Program-made: the position numbers and the translations under genes
Shown here: piece by piece, positions 1 through 5,028 of the stretch
Layout of the letters: every line of letters starts with the position of its first letter
How positions within the stretch are numbered: position 1 is the stretch's first letter
Assembly (NCBI GenBank): GCA_030550695.1
Contig: JAUQOX010000214.1
Coordinates: 1-5,028, forward strand
Length of the DNA stretch: 5,028 nt
From: Gemmatimonadota bacterium
GTDB lineage: Bacteria > Gemmatimonadota > Gemmatimonadetes > Longimicrobiales > Gaopeijiaceae
Direction of reading: 5' to 3'
The notes under the pieces: generated by a model
What the model was told of the DNA's origin: nothing
The model's input: only the letters and a program-made list of their open reading frames with translations
Database searches by the model: none

Positions 1-1196
1 TTCCTCAAGGCGTAGCGAGCCAGGGCCTTGGCCCCGTCGCCCGGGACACCGGGAAGGGAGAGAACCCTTTCCGGGACTTCGTCGTCGACAAGGCGCGCCG
101 GGACGAGGAGGGGGAGAGGGCCCCGCCGTCCCTCTGTCATAACCCGGACCAGCACCGGATCCACGGGTCCGAGGGCGGCCACCGCCCCCATCCGCTCCAG
201 CCCTTCCACCGCAGCTCGGGCGCCTTCGGGAGTGCCCCCGTCATCCAGGACCTCCAAACGGACCGGGCGCTTCAAGGGCCTTTGCCGCGTCTCGACGGCC
301 AGACGGGCACCCTCCAAGAGTTCCTCCCCCCACCGGACCTGGCGGGGGGAGACCGCCGCTCCCGAACGGGAAAGGATGATCCCCACCACGAAGGGCTCAC
401 CCAGGAGTTCCTCCAGACGGCCCTCCAACACGCCCCGGGCCAGGGCCGCGTCCTCCGCCGAGATCCCGGTGCCCTGCAGGGCCTGCCGCGCCCATTCCTC
501 CGCCTCCGTCCGCTCCCCCCTGCGGTAAGCCCCCACCGACGCCTGGGCAAAGAAGGCGCCCCGGAGGGGTGAGTCCGGAGAAATTTCCTGGGCCAACCGG
601 CGAAGGACGGGGGAGGAGGCCCCCTCGAGAGCCTTCTGCAAGACATCCCGCGCCCGGGAGGCCAGTGAAGAGCTGGTGGAGGGAGGCAGGTGCAGGAGCA
701 AGCCCACGGCCTCTTCTCCCCTGCCGGCCTTCTCCAGGGCTTCCCCCCCTAAGACCAACGCGTGGGGGTATGCCGGGTGTCCGGCCCCCACCACCCGCGC
801 CAGCTCCAGGGCGGCCTCCGCCGCCTCGAGGGGGTGCCCCAAGGCCAGATGCCCCTGGGCCAAGAGCAACAAGGCCTCTGCCGAACCTTCGGCCGTGGGG
901 TGATCCCTGAGGACCTCCAGGGCCAGATCCACCGTACCCGCCGCGGCTCCCATGGCCAAGGAGTCCCGAGCCTGCCCCAGCAGGTCCTCAACCAGCGCCG
1001 CCTCTCCAGGCGCCACCTTCCCCTCCCGCACGGCAGGGTAGGACCCCGGGAGGGGGACGGGACCCGAAGGCCGACCCACCGGGGTGCACCCCCCCGACAG
1101 GCCCACCCCCAGGAGCCAGAAGAGGAAAACGGTCCGGGCGCTGAAGGCGCCCGGACCGTTTTGGCGTTGACAGGTTTCCCTCGTTACCCCTCTCAT
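1..1196 (-). CDS. Probable lipoprotein with TPR-like N-domain and PBP1-fold C-domain (LpoA/LppC-like), C-terminus cut off by the window edge
   Basis: The frame is open from ATG at 1196-1194 to the left edge: 398 codons, no stop seen. Residues 1-37 look like a lipoprotein signal: a basic n-region (R2, R6, R11, R21), a hydrophobic core TVFLFWLLGVGL (22-33), then SGGC with Cys37. The lipobox is atypical, with Ser at -3 and Leu at -4. Residues about 80-175 hold helical pairs in TPR style, clearest at 106-139 and 141-174. From 269 the protein reads like the N-lobe of a Peripla_BP_6/PBP1 domain: VVGIILSRSG (270-279), GEELLEGARLAVE (290-302), LEVLDDGGTPEGA (314-326), ALGPVDPVLV (341-350). In known families a TPR-plus-PBP1 lipoprotein is the layout of LpoA, the outer-membrane activator of penicillin-binding protein 1A; bacterial relatives are annotated penicillin-binding protein activator. 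The role here is inferred. A branched-chain amino-acid-binding protein is the alternative. The start lies 16 bases after the rpsA stop; only a weak Shine-Dalgarno-like run (AGGGGG, 1213-1208) overlaps that stop. No other in-frame ATG, GTG or TTG precedes the hydrophobic core. A terminator-like hairpin lies within codons 12-24. Confidence 0.8.
   Translation of the reverse strand, partial: MRGVTRETCQRQNGPGAFSARTVFLFWLLGVGLSGGCTPVGRPSGPVPLPGSYPAVREGKVAPGEAALVEDLLGQARDSLAMGAAAGTVDLALEVLRDHPTAEGSAEALLLLAQGHLALGHPLEAAEAALELARVVGAGHPAYPHALVLGGEALEKAGRGEEAVGLLLHLPPSTSSSLASRARDVLQKALEGASSPVLRRLAQEISPDSPLRGAFFAQASVGAYRRGERTEAEEWARQALQGTGISAEDAALARGVLEGRLEELLGEPFVVGIILSRSGAAVSPRQVRWGEELLEGARLAVETRQRPLKRPVRLEVLDDGGTPEGARAAVEGLERMGAVAALGPVDPVLVRVMTEGRRGPLPLLVPARLVDDEVPERVLSLPGVPGDGAKALARYALR
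1126..1162 (-). terminator. Strong intrinsic terminator-like hairpin after rpsA, inside the 5' end of the lipoprotein gene
   Basis: The two arms, 1126-1141 and 1147-1162, are perfect 16-base inverse complements (arm on the + strand: AAAACGGTCCGGGCGC) around a 5-base loop. In the minus-strand RNA the GC-rich stem ends in UUUU, followed by CCUCUUCU, the form of a rho-independent terminator, 50 bases after the rpsA stop. The structure is nearly symmetric, so it could also stop + strand transcripts, although the T run there is only four bases. Because the lipoprotein reading frame runs through it (codons 12-24), it may act as an attenuator rather than a plain end of operon. Confidence 0.8.
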
Positions 1197-1212
1197 GGAG
1201 GATGCGGCCCCC

Positions 1213-3168
1213 TCACCCCCCTTGGGCGTCTCCCGCCGAGCTGCCCGCAGACGATTCCGGGGACTCCTTGCCCTCTGCACCCTCTCCGCCGGATCCGGAG
1301 CCAGGGGCTTCCCCCCTCTCCACCGCCGGAACCCCCGGCCCGGGCTCCGGTCCGCCGGCGTGGGCCTCACCCCGGCCCTCAGGCTCCTCTCCCTTGGCAG
1401 GCTTGCGGGTGGGCTTGGTGGTGACCTCCAGCACGATGCGGCGATTGGCCGCATCGGACTCCATGACCTTGAGGTCCACGGGATCTCCGGGGGCGTAGAA
1501 CCGATCCAGGTGTTCGGCGTGTTCCACGCCGGCGTGGGAGGCCGGAACGAAGCCCTCGATCTCATCGCCCAAATCCACCACCAGGCCCTTGTCCTGCACC
1601 CGGGTCACTTTGCCGGTGGTCTCCACCCCCGGAGCGAAGCGCTCGGAAATCTGGGGCCACGGATCGTCCTGAAGCTGCTTGAGCCCCAACGAGATCCGCT
1701 TGTTCTCGGCGTCCACGTCCAGGACCATGACCTGGACCTTCTGCCCCTTGTGCAAGACCTCCGACGGATGTTCCACCCGGCGGGTCCAACTCATGTCGGA
1801 GACGTGGACCAGTCCATCGATGCCGGGCTCGATCTCCACGAAAGCCCCGAAGGAGGTGAGGTTCCGCACCGTCCCCTCCAGGCGGGTGCCGGTGGGGTAC
1901 TTCAGGGGGAGGGCCAGCCAGGGATCCTCCTCGATCTGCTTCATCCCCAGGGAGATCTTCTCCTCCTGGGTATCCACCTTCAGGACCACCGCCTCGATCT
2001 CATCCCCGATGGAGACCAACTTGGAGGGGTGACGGACGTTCCGGGTCCAGGACATCTCCGAGATGTGCACCAGCCCTTCCACGCCCTTTTCCAGCTCCAC
2101 GAAGGCACCGTAGTTCGTGATGGAGACCACCTTCCCCCGGACCCGCGCCCCCACCGGATATTTCTTGTCGATATCGGTCCAGGGGTAGGGCAGGAGCTGT
2201 TTCAGGCCGAGGCTGATCCGTTCCCGGTTCCAGTCCACATCCAACACCTTCACATCCAGGCGGTCTCCGATCTGCACCACCTCGGAGGGGTGACTCACCC
2301 GGCCCCAGGACATGTCGGTGATGTGGAGAAGCCCATCCAAGCCCCCCAGGTCGATGAAGGCGCCGAAATCGGTGATGTTCTTCACCACGCCTTCCCGGAC
2401 CTGCCCCACCAAGAGCTCTTTGACCAGGGTCGCCCGTTTACGCTCCCGCTCCCCTTCCAGGATCACCCGGCGGGAAACGACGATGTTGCGGCGCCGCTTG
2501 TTCAGCTTGATGATCTTAAACTCGAAGGTCTGACCCAGGAGGTCCTCGATGTTGGGCACCCGCCGAAGGGCGATCTGGGAGCCCGGCAGGAAGGCATCCA
2601 CCCCCATGAGGTCCACCGTCACCCCGCCCTTGATCTTCCGCACAAGGGTGCCCTGCACCGGACGGTCGGCCTCGTAGGCCTCCTTGATCTTCTCCCAGAC
2701 CTTGAGGAAATCGGCCTTTTTCTTGGAGAGCACCACAATCCCGTCTTCGTTCTCCAGGCTCTCCAGCAGGACATCCACCTCCTCACCGGGGCGGAGCTTG
2801 TCGGGATCCTTGAACTCCTCCTTGGGAACCACCCCTTCACTCTTGAAGCCGAAATCCAGGATCACCTGGGTGTCGGTGACCCGAACCACCCTGGCCTTCA
2901 CGATCTCGCCTTCCTTGATTTCCCCCACGGCGTCCTGATGACGGGTGAGGAGGGCGGCGAAGTCTTCCCGGCTGAGGCCCAGTTCCTCCTCGCCGAAAGG
3001 ATCGTGATAGTCGTCGTCCTCGGACCCCTGCATAGACCCCTTGGGACCAGGTTTTCCCCGGCCCCGAGGGTTGGGCGCCGGTAGCCCGGGGGCAGCGGCA
3101 GGAATGGGAGGAACCTCCGGCGTCGAGGAGGAGGGGTGAAGGGTCTGGTCGTTGGTGGACTCGCTCAT
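1213..3168 (-). CDS. rpsA: 30S ribosomal protein S1
   Basis: Encodes 651 residues, ending in TGA at 1215-1213. S1 binds mRNA on the 30S subunit and helps unfold leaders and load them for initiation. Six S1 (OB-fold) domains are visible at about residues 85-150, 171-236, 256-325, 341-412, 428-499 and 515-583. Domains 1 and 2 carry the typical divergent forms (FKSEGVVPKEEF; GVDAFLPGSQI), which in E. coli S1 anchor the protein to the ribosome. Domains 3-5 carry near-identical RNA-binding signatures (DGLLHITDMSW, EGLVHISEMSW, DGLVHVSDMSW) spaced about 87 residues apart. Domain 6 is more divergent (EGFVPASHAGV). The 80-residue head, rich in Pro, Ser and acidic residues, and the 68-residue Gly/Glu/Ser/Pro tail look disordered and make the protein longer than the 557 residues of E. 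coli S1. I chose ATG 3168 (MSESTND) because GGGAG lies 10 bases upstream. The frame also holds ATG at 3225, which sits in a leader hairpin, and ATG at 3033, which has poorer Shine-Dalgarno spacing. It follows cmk, as in many bacteria. Confidence 0.97.
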   Translation of the reverse strand: MSESTNDQTLHPSSSTPEVPPIPAAAPGLPAPNPRGRGKPGPKGSMQGSEDDDYHDPFGEEELGLSREDFAALLTRHQDAVGEIKEGEIVKARVVRVTDTQVILDFGFKSEGVVPKEEFKDPDKLRPGEEVDVLLESLENEDGIVVLSKKKADFLKVWEKIKEAYEADRPVQGTLVRKIKGGVTVDLMGVDAFLPGSQIALRRVPNIEDLLGQTFEFKIIKLNKRRRNIVVSRRVILEGERERKRATLVKELLVGQVREGVVKNITDFGAFIDLGGLDGLLHITDMSWGRVSHPSEVVQIGDRLDVKVLDVDWNRERISLGLKQLLPYPWTDIDKKYPVGARVRGKVVSITNYGAFVELEKGVEGLVHISEMSWTRNVRHPSKLVSIGDEIEAVVLKVDTQEEKISLGMKQIEEDPWLALPLKYPTGTRLEGTVRNLTSFGAFVEIEPGIDGLVHVSDMSWTRRVEHPSEVLHKGQKVQVMVLDVDAENKRISLGLKQLQDDPWPQISERFAPGVETTGKVTRVQDKGLVVDLGDEIEGFVPASHAGVEHAEHLDRFYAPGDPVDLKVMESDAANRRIVLEVTTKPTRKPAKGEEPEGRGEAHAGGPEPGPGVPAVERGEAPGSGSGGEGAEGKESPESSAGSSAGDAQGG

Positions 3169-3178
3169 GGCTCGCTCT

Positions 3179-3183
3179 CTCCC
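3179..3183 (-). promoter_or_regulatory. Shine-Dalgarno site that decides the rpsA start
   Basis: The minus strand reads GGGAG here, followed by a 10-base spacer and ATG at 3168. This supports MSESTND as the start over the upstream in-frame ATG at 3225, whose extra residues (GTGSRGFLGPRG and following) do not look like S1. Confidence 0.55.
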
Positions 3184-3214
3184 GGCGCCCCGTGGGCCCA
3201 GGAAACCTCTGGAG

Positions 3215-3233
3215 CCGGTCCCCAAGGGACCGG
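3215..3233 (-). promoter_or_regulatory. Perfect hairpin in the rpsA leader
   Basis: The minus strand reads CCGGTCCC-TTG-GGGACCGG, an 8-bp perfect stem with a 3-base loop, ending 46 bases before the rpsA start codon. No U-tract follows, so it is not a terminator. Position and stability would suit an RNA element in the S1 mRNA leader. Autogenous control of S1 translation is known in E. coli, but any such role here is inference. Confidence 0.45.
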
Positions 3234-3234
3234 G

Positions 3235-3275
3235 TTGAAATGAAGAAAGGCCCGAGGGAGACCTCGACGGCCCTT
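3235..3275 (-). terminator. Terminator- or attenuator-like hairpin between cmk and rpsA
   Basis: In the minus-strand RNA, an inner stem CGAGG/CCTCG closes a TCTC loop. An outer stem GGCC/GGCC encloses it with a 2-base bulge and can be extended by AA/TT with a further bulged G. The hairpin spans 3246-3275 and is followed at once by TTTCTTCATTT. It could end part of the aroA-cmk transcript or act as an attenuator in a long rpsA leader. The stem is imperfect and the U-tract is interrupted, so termination strength is uncertain. Confidence 0.45.
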
Positions 3276-3329
3276 CGGTACACCGACAGACAGGACCCCG
3301 GGCCTCATGGGAGATAGAAGGCGCCTGGG

Positions 3330-4913
3330 TTAGCTTTGTATGCTACCGGGCTCGGAAAGTTCCGTCAAGCGCTTGACATGCCTCAGGATGCACTCCACCT
3401 GCTCCGGAAGGGTGAGGTGGGAGGTGTCCAGCTCCACGGCATCGGGCGCTTTCCGCAAGGGGGCCTGGAGCCGGCCCTCGTCCTGGAGATCACGCTGACG
3501 GATCCGGTCCATTTCCTCCGCCAGCTCCTCCGCCGAGGGTTCCCTCCCCTCGCGTTCCCGGAAGCGGCGCCGGGCCCGTTCCCCCAGATCCGCCGTCAGG
3601 AAAATCTTCAGTTCGGCGTCGGGAAAAACCACCGTCCCCATGTCCCGTCCATCGGCCACCAGCCCTCCCTCCTCGGCCATGGCCCTCTGCCGCGCCAACA
3701 GCCATGCCCGCACCCCGGGAATGGCCGCCAGGCTCGAGACCAGGCGGGTAACTTCCTGGGATCGGAGCTCTTCTCCCAGGAGCCGTTCCCCCAGCCGGAG
3801 GCGGAATCCGCCGGGGACCGGCTCCACTTGGAGGTTCAAGGCGTCCAAGCGTTCGCCGGTAAGATCAGGCCACTGGCCCGGAGGAACGCCCTCTTCCAGG
3901 AGGGCGAAGGTGAGGGCCCGGTAAAGCGCCCCCGAATCCAGGTGACGGAACCCCAAACGTCGGGCGAGCTCCCTGGCCGTCGTGGACTTTCCCGAACCCG
4001 CAGGACCGTCCAGGGTGATGACCGGCGGGCGCCGCCCCTCCGGCCATGCCGGCGCGTCCTCTCCCTCCGCCCACCCTCCCCTTCCTCCAGGCCCGGCTGC
4101 CGGCCCCCCTCCGCCCCCGGCCCGAGTGCCCTCCCCTTCGCGAAAGCCCCGGGACCGTGGCCGGGCCAGGGAATCCAACATCTCCCAAAACCCGGGAAAG
4201 CTGACCCCAACGACCTGCCGGTCCGCCACCTTCACCCTTCCTCCACTCAACGCCTCCAAAATCCCGAAGGCCATGGCCAGGCGGTGGTCTCCAAAGCTCT
4301 CCACCCGGCCCGCCAGGTCCCCGTCGGTTCCCTCCACCACCAGCCCATCCGGCAGCTCCTCGCAGGCCACCCCCAACCGCCGCAGATTCGTCACCACGGC
4401 CCGGATCCGATCCGACTCCTTCACCCTCAACTCGGCAGCCCCCCGGATGGTGGTCACCCCCTGAGCCCGGGCCGCCAGGACAGCCAGCGCGGGAACCTCG
4501 TCGATGAGACGGGGAATCTCCTCCGGCCCGACCTGAGCCCCCCGGAGCTCCGAGGCCTCCACGACCAGATCCCCCCGCAGCTCGCCGTCCCCGCCCTCCC
4601 GGAGCCCTTCCACCGTCACCTTCCCCCCCATCCGCCGGACGACGTCCAGAAAGCCTGTCCGGGTAGGGTTGAGCCCTACCTCCCGGATGGTCAAAGGAGG
4701 ACCCGGCGGCCCCAGGAGGGCCAGGACCACCAGGAACGCCGCCGAAGAGAAGTCTCCGGGGACCGTCAGGTCGAGGGAAGGCAGCTCGACCGGAGGATGG
4801 GAGAGCACCACCTCCCAGGCCGGCCCACCCCCCACCCCCTCCACCGGCCCCTCCACCAGCTCCACCCCCACCCCCTTCAGCATTCGCTCGGTGTGATCCC
4901 GGCTCCTCCCCGG
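3330..4913 (-). CDS. aroA-cmk: Bifunctional EPSP synthase (C-terminal part)-cytidylate kinase fusion, 5' end disrupted
   Basis: One frame joins two enzymes; residues are counted from the internal Met at 4883. Residues 1-240 are the C-terminal part of 3-phosphoshikimate 1-carboxyvinyltransferase, which makes EPSP from shikimate-3-phosphate and PEP: VPGDFSSAAF (41-50), RTGFLDVVRRMGG (75-87), the catalytic Asp128 in LIDEVPALAV, Glu156 in RVKESDRI, and GDHRLAMAF (198-206). Residues about 242-285 are a Gly/Pro/Arg/Glu linker. Residues 287-513 are a full cytidylate kinase, which phosphorylates CMP/dCMP with ATP: P-loop GPAGSGKST (293-301), LDSGALYRALT (315-325), DGRDMGTVVFPDAELKIF (411-428), and RQRDLQDEGR through the APL and LDTSHL motifs (462-490). 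The stop is TAA at 3332-3330. Codons above 4883 still encode SRDHTER, which together with the Met at 4883 forms the conserved AroA motif, so that ATG is internal, not the start. The frame then meets TAG at 4916-4914 in poor-looking sequence, and the first part of AroA is missing. AroA-Cmk fusions are known in other bacteria. The product is cytoplasmic. Confidence 0.93.
   Translation of the reverse strand, partial: PGRSRDHTERMLKGVGVELVEGPVEGVGGGPAWEVVLSHPPVELPSLDLTVPGDFSSAAFLVVLALLGPPGPPLTIREVGLNPTRTGFLDVVRRMGGKVTVEGLREGGDGELRGDLVVEASELRGAQVGPEEIPRLIDEVPALAVLAARAQGVTTIRGAAELRVKESDRIRAVVTNLRRLGVACEELPDGLVVEGTDGDLAGRVESFGDHRLAMAFGILEALSGGRVKVADRQVVGVSFPGFWEMLDSLARPRSRGFREGEGTRAGGGGGPAAGPGGRGGWAEGEDAPAWPEGRRPPVITLDGPAGSGKSTTARELARRLGFRHLDSGALYRALTFALLEEGVPPGQWPDLTGERLDALNLQVEPVPGGFRLRLGERLLGEELRSQEVTRLVSSLAAIPGVRAWLLARQRAMAEEGGLVADGRDMGTVVFPDAELKIFLTADLGERARRRFREREGREPSAEELAEEMDRIRQRDLQDEGRLQAPLRKAPDAVELDTSHLTLPEQVECILRHVKRLTELSEPGSIQS
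3340..3368 (-). promoter_or_regulatory. Candidate sigma70-type promoter for rpsA, inside the 3' end of cmk
   Basis: The minus strand has TTGACG at 3368-3363 (5 of 6 to the -35 consensus), a 17-base spacer, then TAGCAT at 3345-3340 (4 of 6 to the -10 consensus). It lies in a short A/T-richer patch in otherwise GC-rich DNA. Transcription would begin near 3333, giving an rpsA leader of about 165 bases that includes both hairpins. A separate promoter would allow high rpsA output independent of aroA-cmk. It is a prediction from sequence alone. Confidence 0.4.
3364..3377. repeat. 14-bp perfect palindrome over the candidate rpsA -35 box
   Basis: GTCAAGCGCTTGAC is its own reverse complement. It overlaps five of six bases of the putative -35 element and lies in coding sequence for Val-Lys-Arg-Leu-Thr near the Cmk C-terminus. 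It could be an operator for a dimeric regulator, or a chance result of codon choice. Confidence 0.4.
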
Positions 4914-5028
4914 CTACCGGAGCCGGACCCCCCCCCCCCCCCCGCGACCCCCCCCGCGCCGGGCGCGCGTGTACAGAGCGCGGGGCCCCGGGGGGGCCCC
5001 ATACCAGGGCCTCCAACGTGCCCCATGC
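4914..5028. other. Low-complexity G/C region that breaks the aroA frame; probable sequence-end artefact
   Basis: The stretch contains C16 (4928-4943), C8 (4948-4955), and a nested GGGGCCCC inverted repeat (4982-5000). EPSP synthase should continue here on the minus strand. The frame instead meets TAG at 4916-4914, six codons before the conserved RDHTERML, and no expected upstream AroA motif can be read in any minus-strand frame. I see no gene in it. A collapsed or erroneous read end fits best; a true frameshift or rearrangement cannot be excluded. Confidence 0.6.

Noticed and set aside
272..991. Minus-strand frames at 272-646 and 749-991, and + strand frames across 28-1424
   Set aside because: These are Arg/Pro/Trp-rich shadow frames of the lipoprotein gene, which reads through the whole region in a single frame with recognisable domains.
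1166..1171. TTGACA on the + strand as a -35 box
   Set aside because: No convincing -10 box follows at suitable spacing, and no + strand gene lies downstream.
1660..2470. Repeated DNA with a period of about 260 bases, as a possible tandem repeat element
   Set aside because: The repeats correspond to S1 domains 3-5 and reflect protein domain duplication, not a separate DNA element.
1195..3084. A 629-codon open frame on the + strand, opposite rpsA
   Set aside because: It lies wholly antisense to a clear six-domain S1 gene. Its translation is His/Leu/Pro-rich with repeats that mirror the S1 domains. Long antisense frames are expected in GC-rich coding DNA.
2837..3283. A 148-codon minus-strand frame spanning the cmk-rpsA spacer and the start of rpsA
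   Set aside because: It is out of frame with S1, shows no recognisable domain, and is mostly a shadow of the rpsA 5' end.
4982..5000. A GGGGCCCC inverted repeat as a possible terminator or regulatory hairpin
   Set aside because: It has no U-tract, is made only of G and C, and lies in sequence of doubtful quality at the window edge.
3865..5016. A 383-codon minus-strand frame overlapping aroA-cmk
   Set aside because: It is a Gly/Arg-rich out-of-frame shadow with no family motif, while the overlapping frame carries EPSP synthase and cytidylate kinase motifs.

Overview
The window is a GC-rich (roughly two thirds G+C) bacterial chromosomal segment. Every supported gene lies on the minus strand, so transcription runs from high to low coordinates. 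In order of transcription the genes are: an AroA-Cmk fusion (EPSP synthase joined to cytidylate kinase, 5' end missing or disrupted); rpsA (30S ribosomal protein S1); and a gene for a probable lipoprotein with a TPR-like N-terminal half and a periplasmic-binding-protein (PBP type 1) C-terminal half, which runs off the left edge. The aroA-cmk-rpsA order is a widespread bacterial arrangement. The wording of the six S1 repeats reminds me of Gemmatimonadota and related GC-rich lineages; this is recall, not a search, and the phylum is uncertain.

Layout. 4914-5028 is low-complexity G/C sequence with a 16-base C run. It breaks the EPSP synthase frame just upstream of the conserved RDHTERML motif, so it looks more like a poor sequence end than biology. 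3330-4913 is the AroA-Cmk fusion, with a glycine-rich linker between the two enzymes. 3169-3329 is a 161-base spacer holding two hairpins, one of them followed by a U-rich tract. A sigma70-like promoter candidate sits inside the last codons of the fusion gene and is overlapped by a perfect 14-bp palindrome. 1213-3168 is rpsA, with six S1 domains and long disordered ends. 1-1196 is the lipoprotein gene, starting 16 bases after the rpsA stop.

The most notable feature is a perfect 16-bp-stem hairpin at 1126-1162, followed by a T-rich tract on the minus strand. It has the form of a strong intrinsic terminator for the rpsA transcript, yet it lies inside codons 12-24 of the downstream lipoprotein gene, in the n-region of its signal peptide. 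Read-through, and so lipoprotein expression, may depend on translation or RNA folding across this element.

Functionally, the first two genes join the shikimate pathway (EPSP synthesis), pyrimidine nucleotide supply (CMP/dCMP phosphorylation) and translation initiation (S1). The third resembles the LpoA/LppC class of penicillin-binding-protein activators, or a relative of amino-acid-binding proteins, and would act at the cell envelope. No RNA genes, CRISPR arrays, insertion sequences or phage genes were seen.
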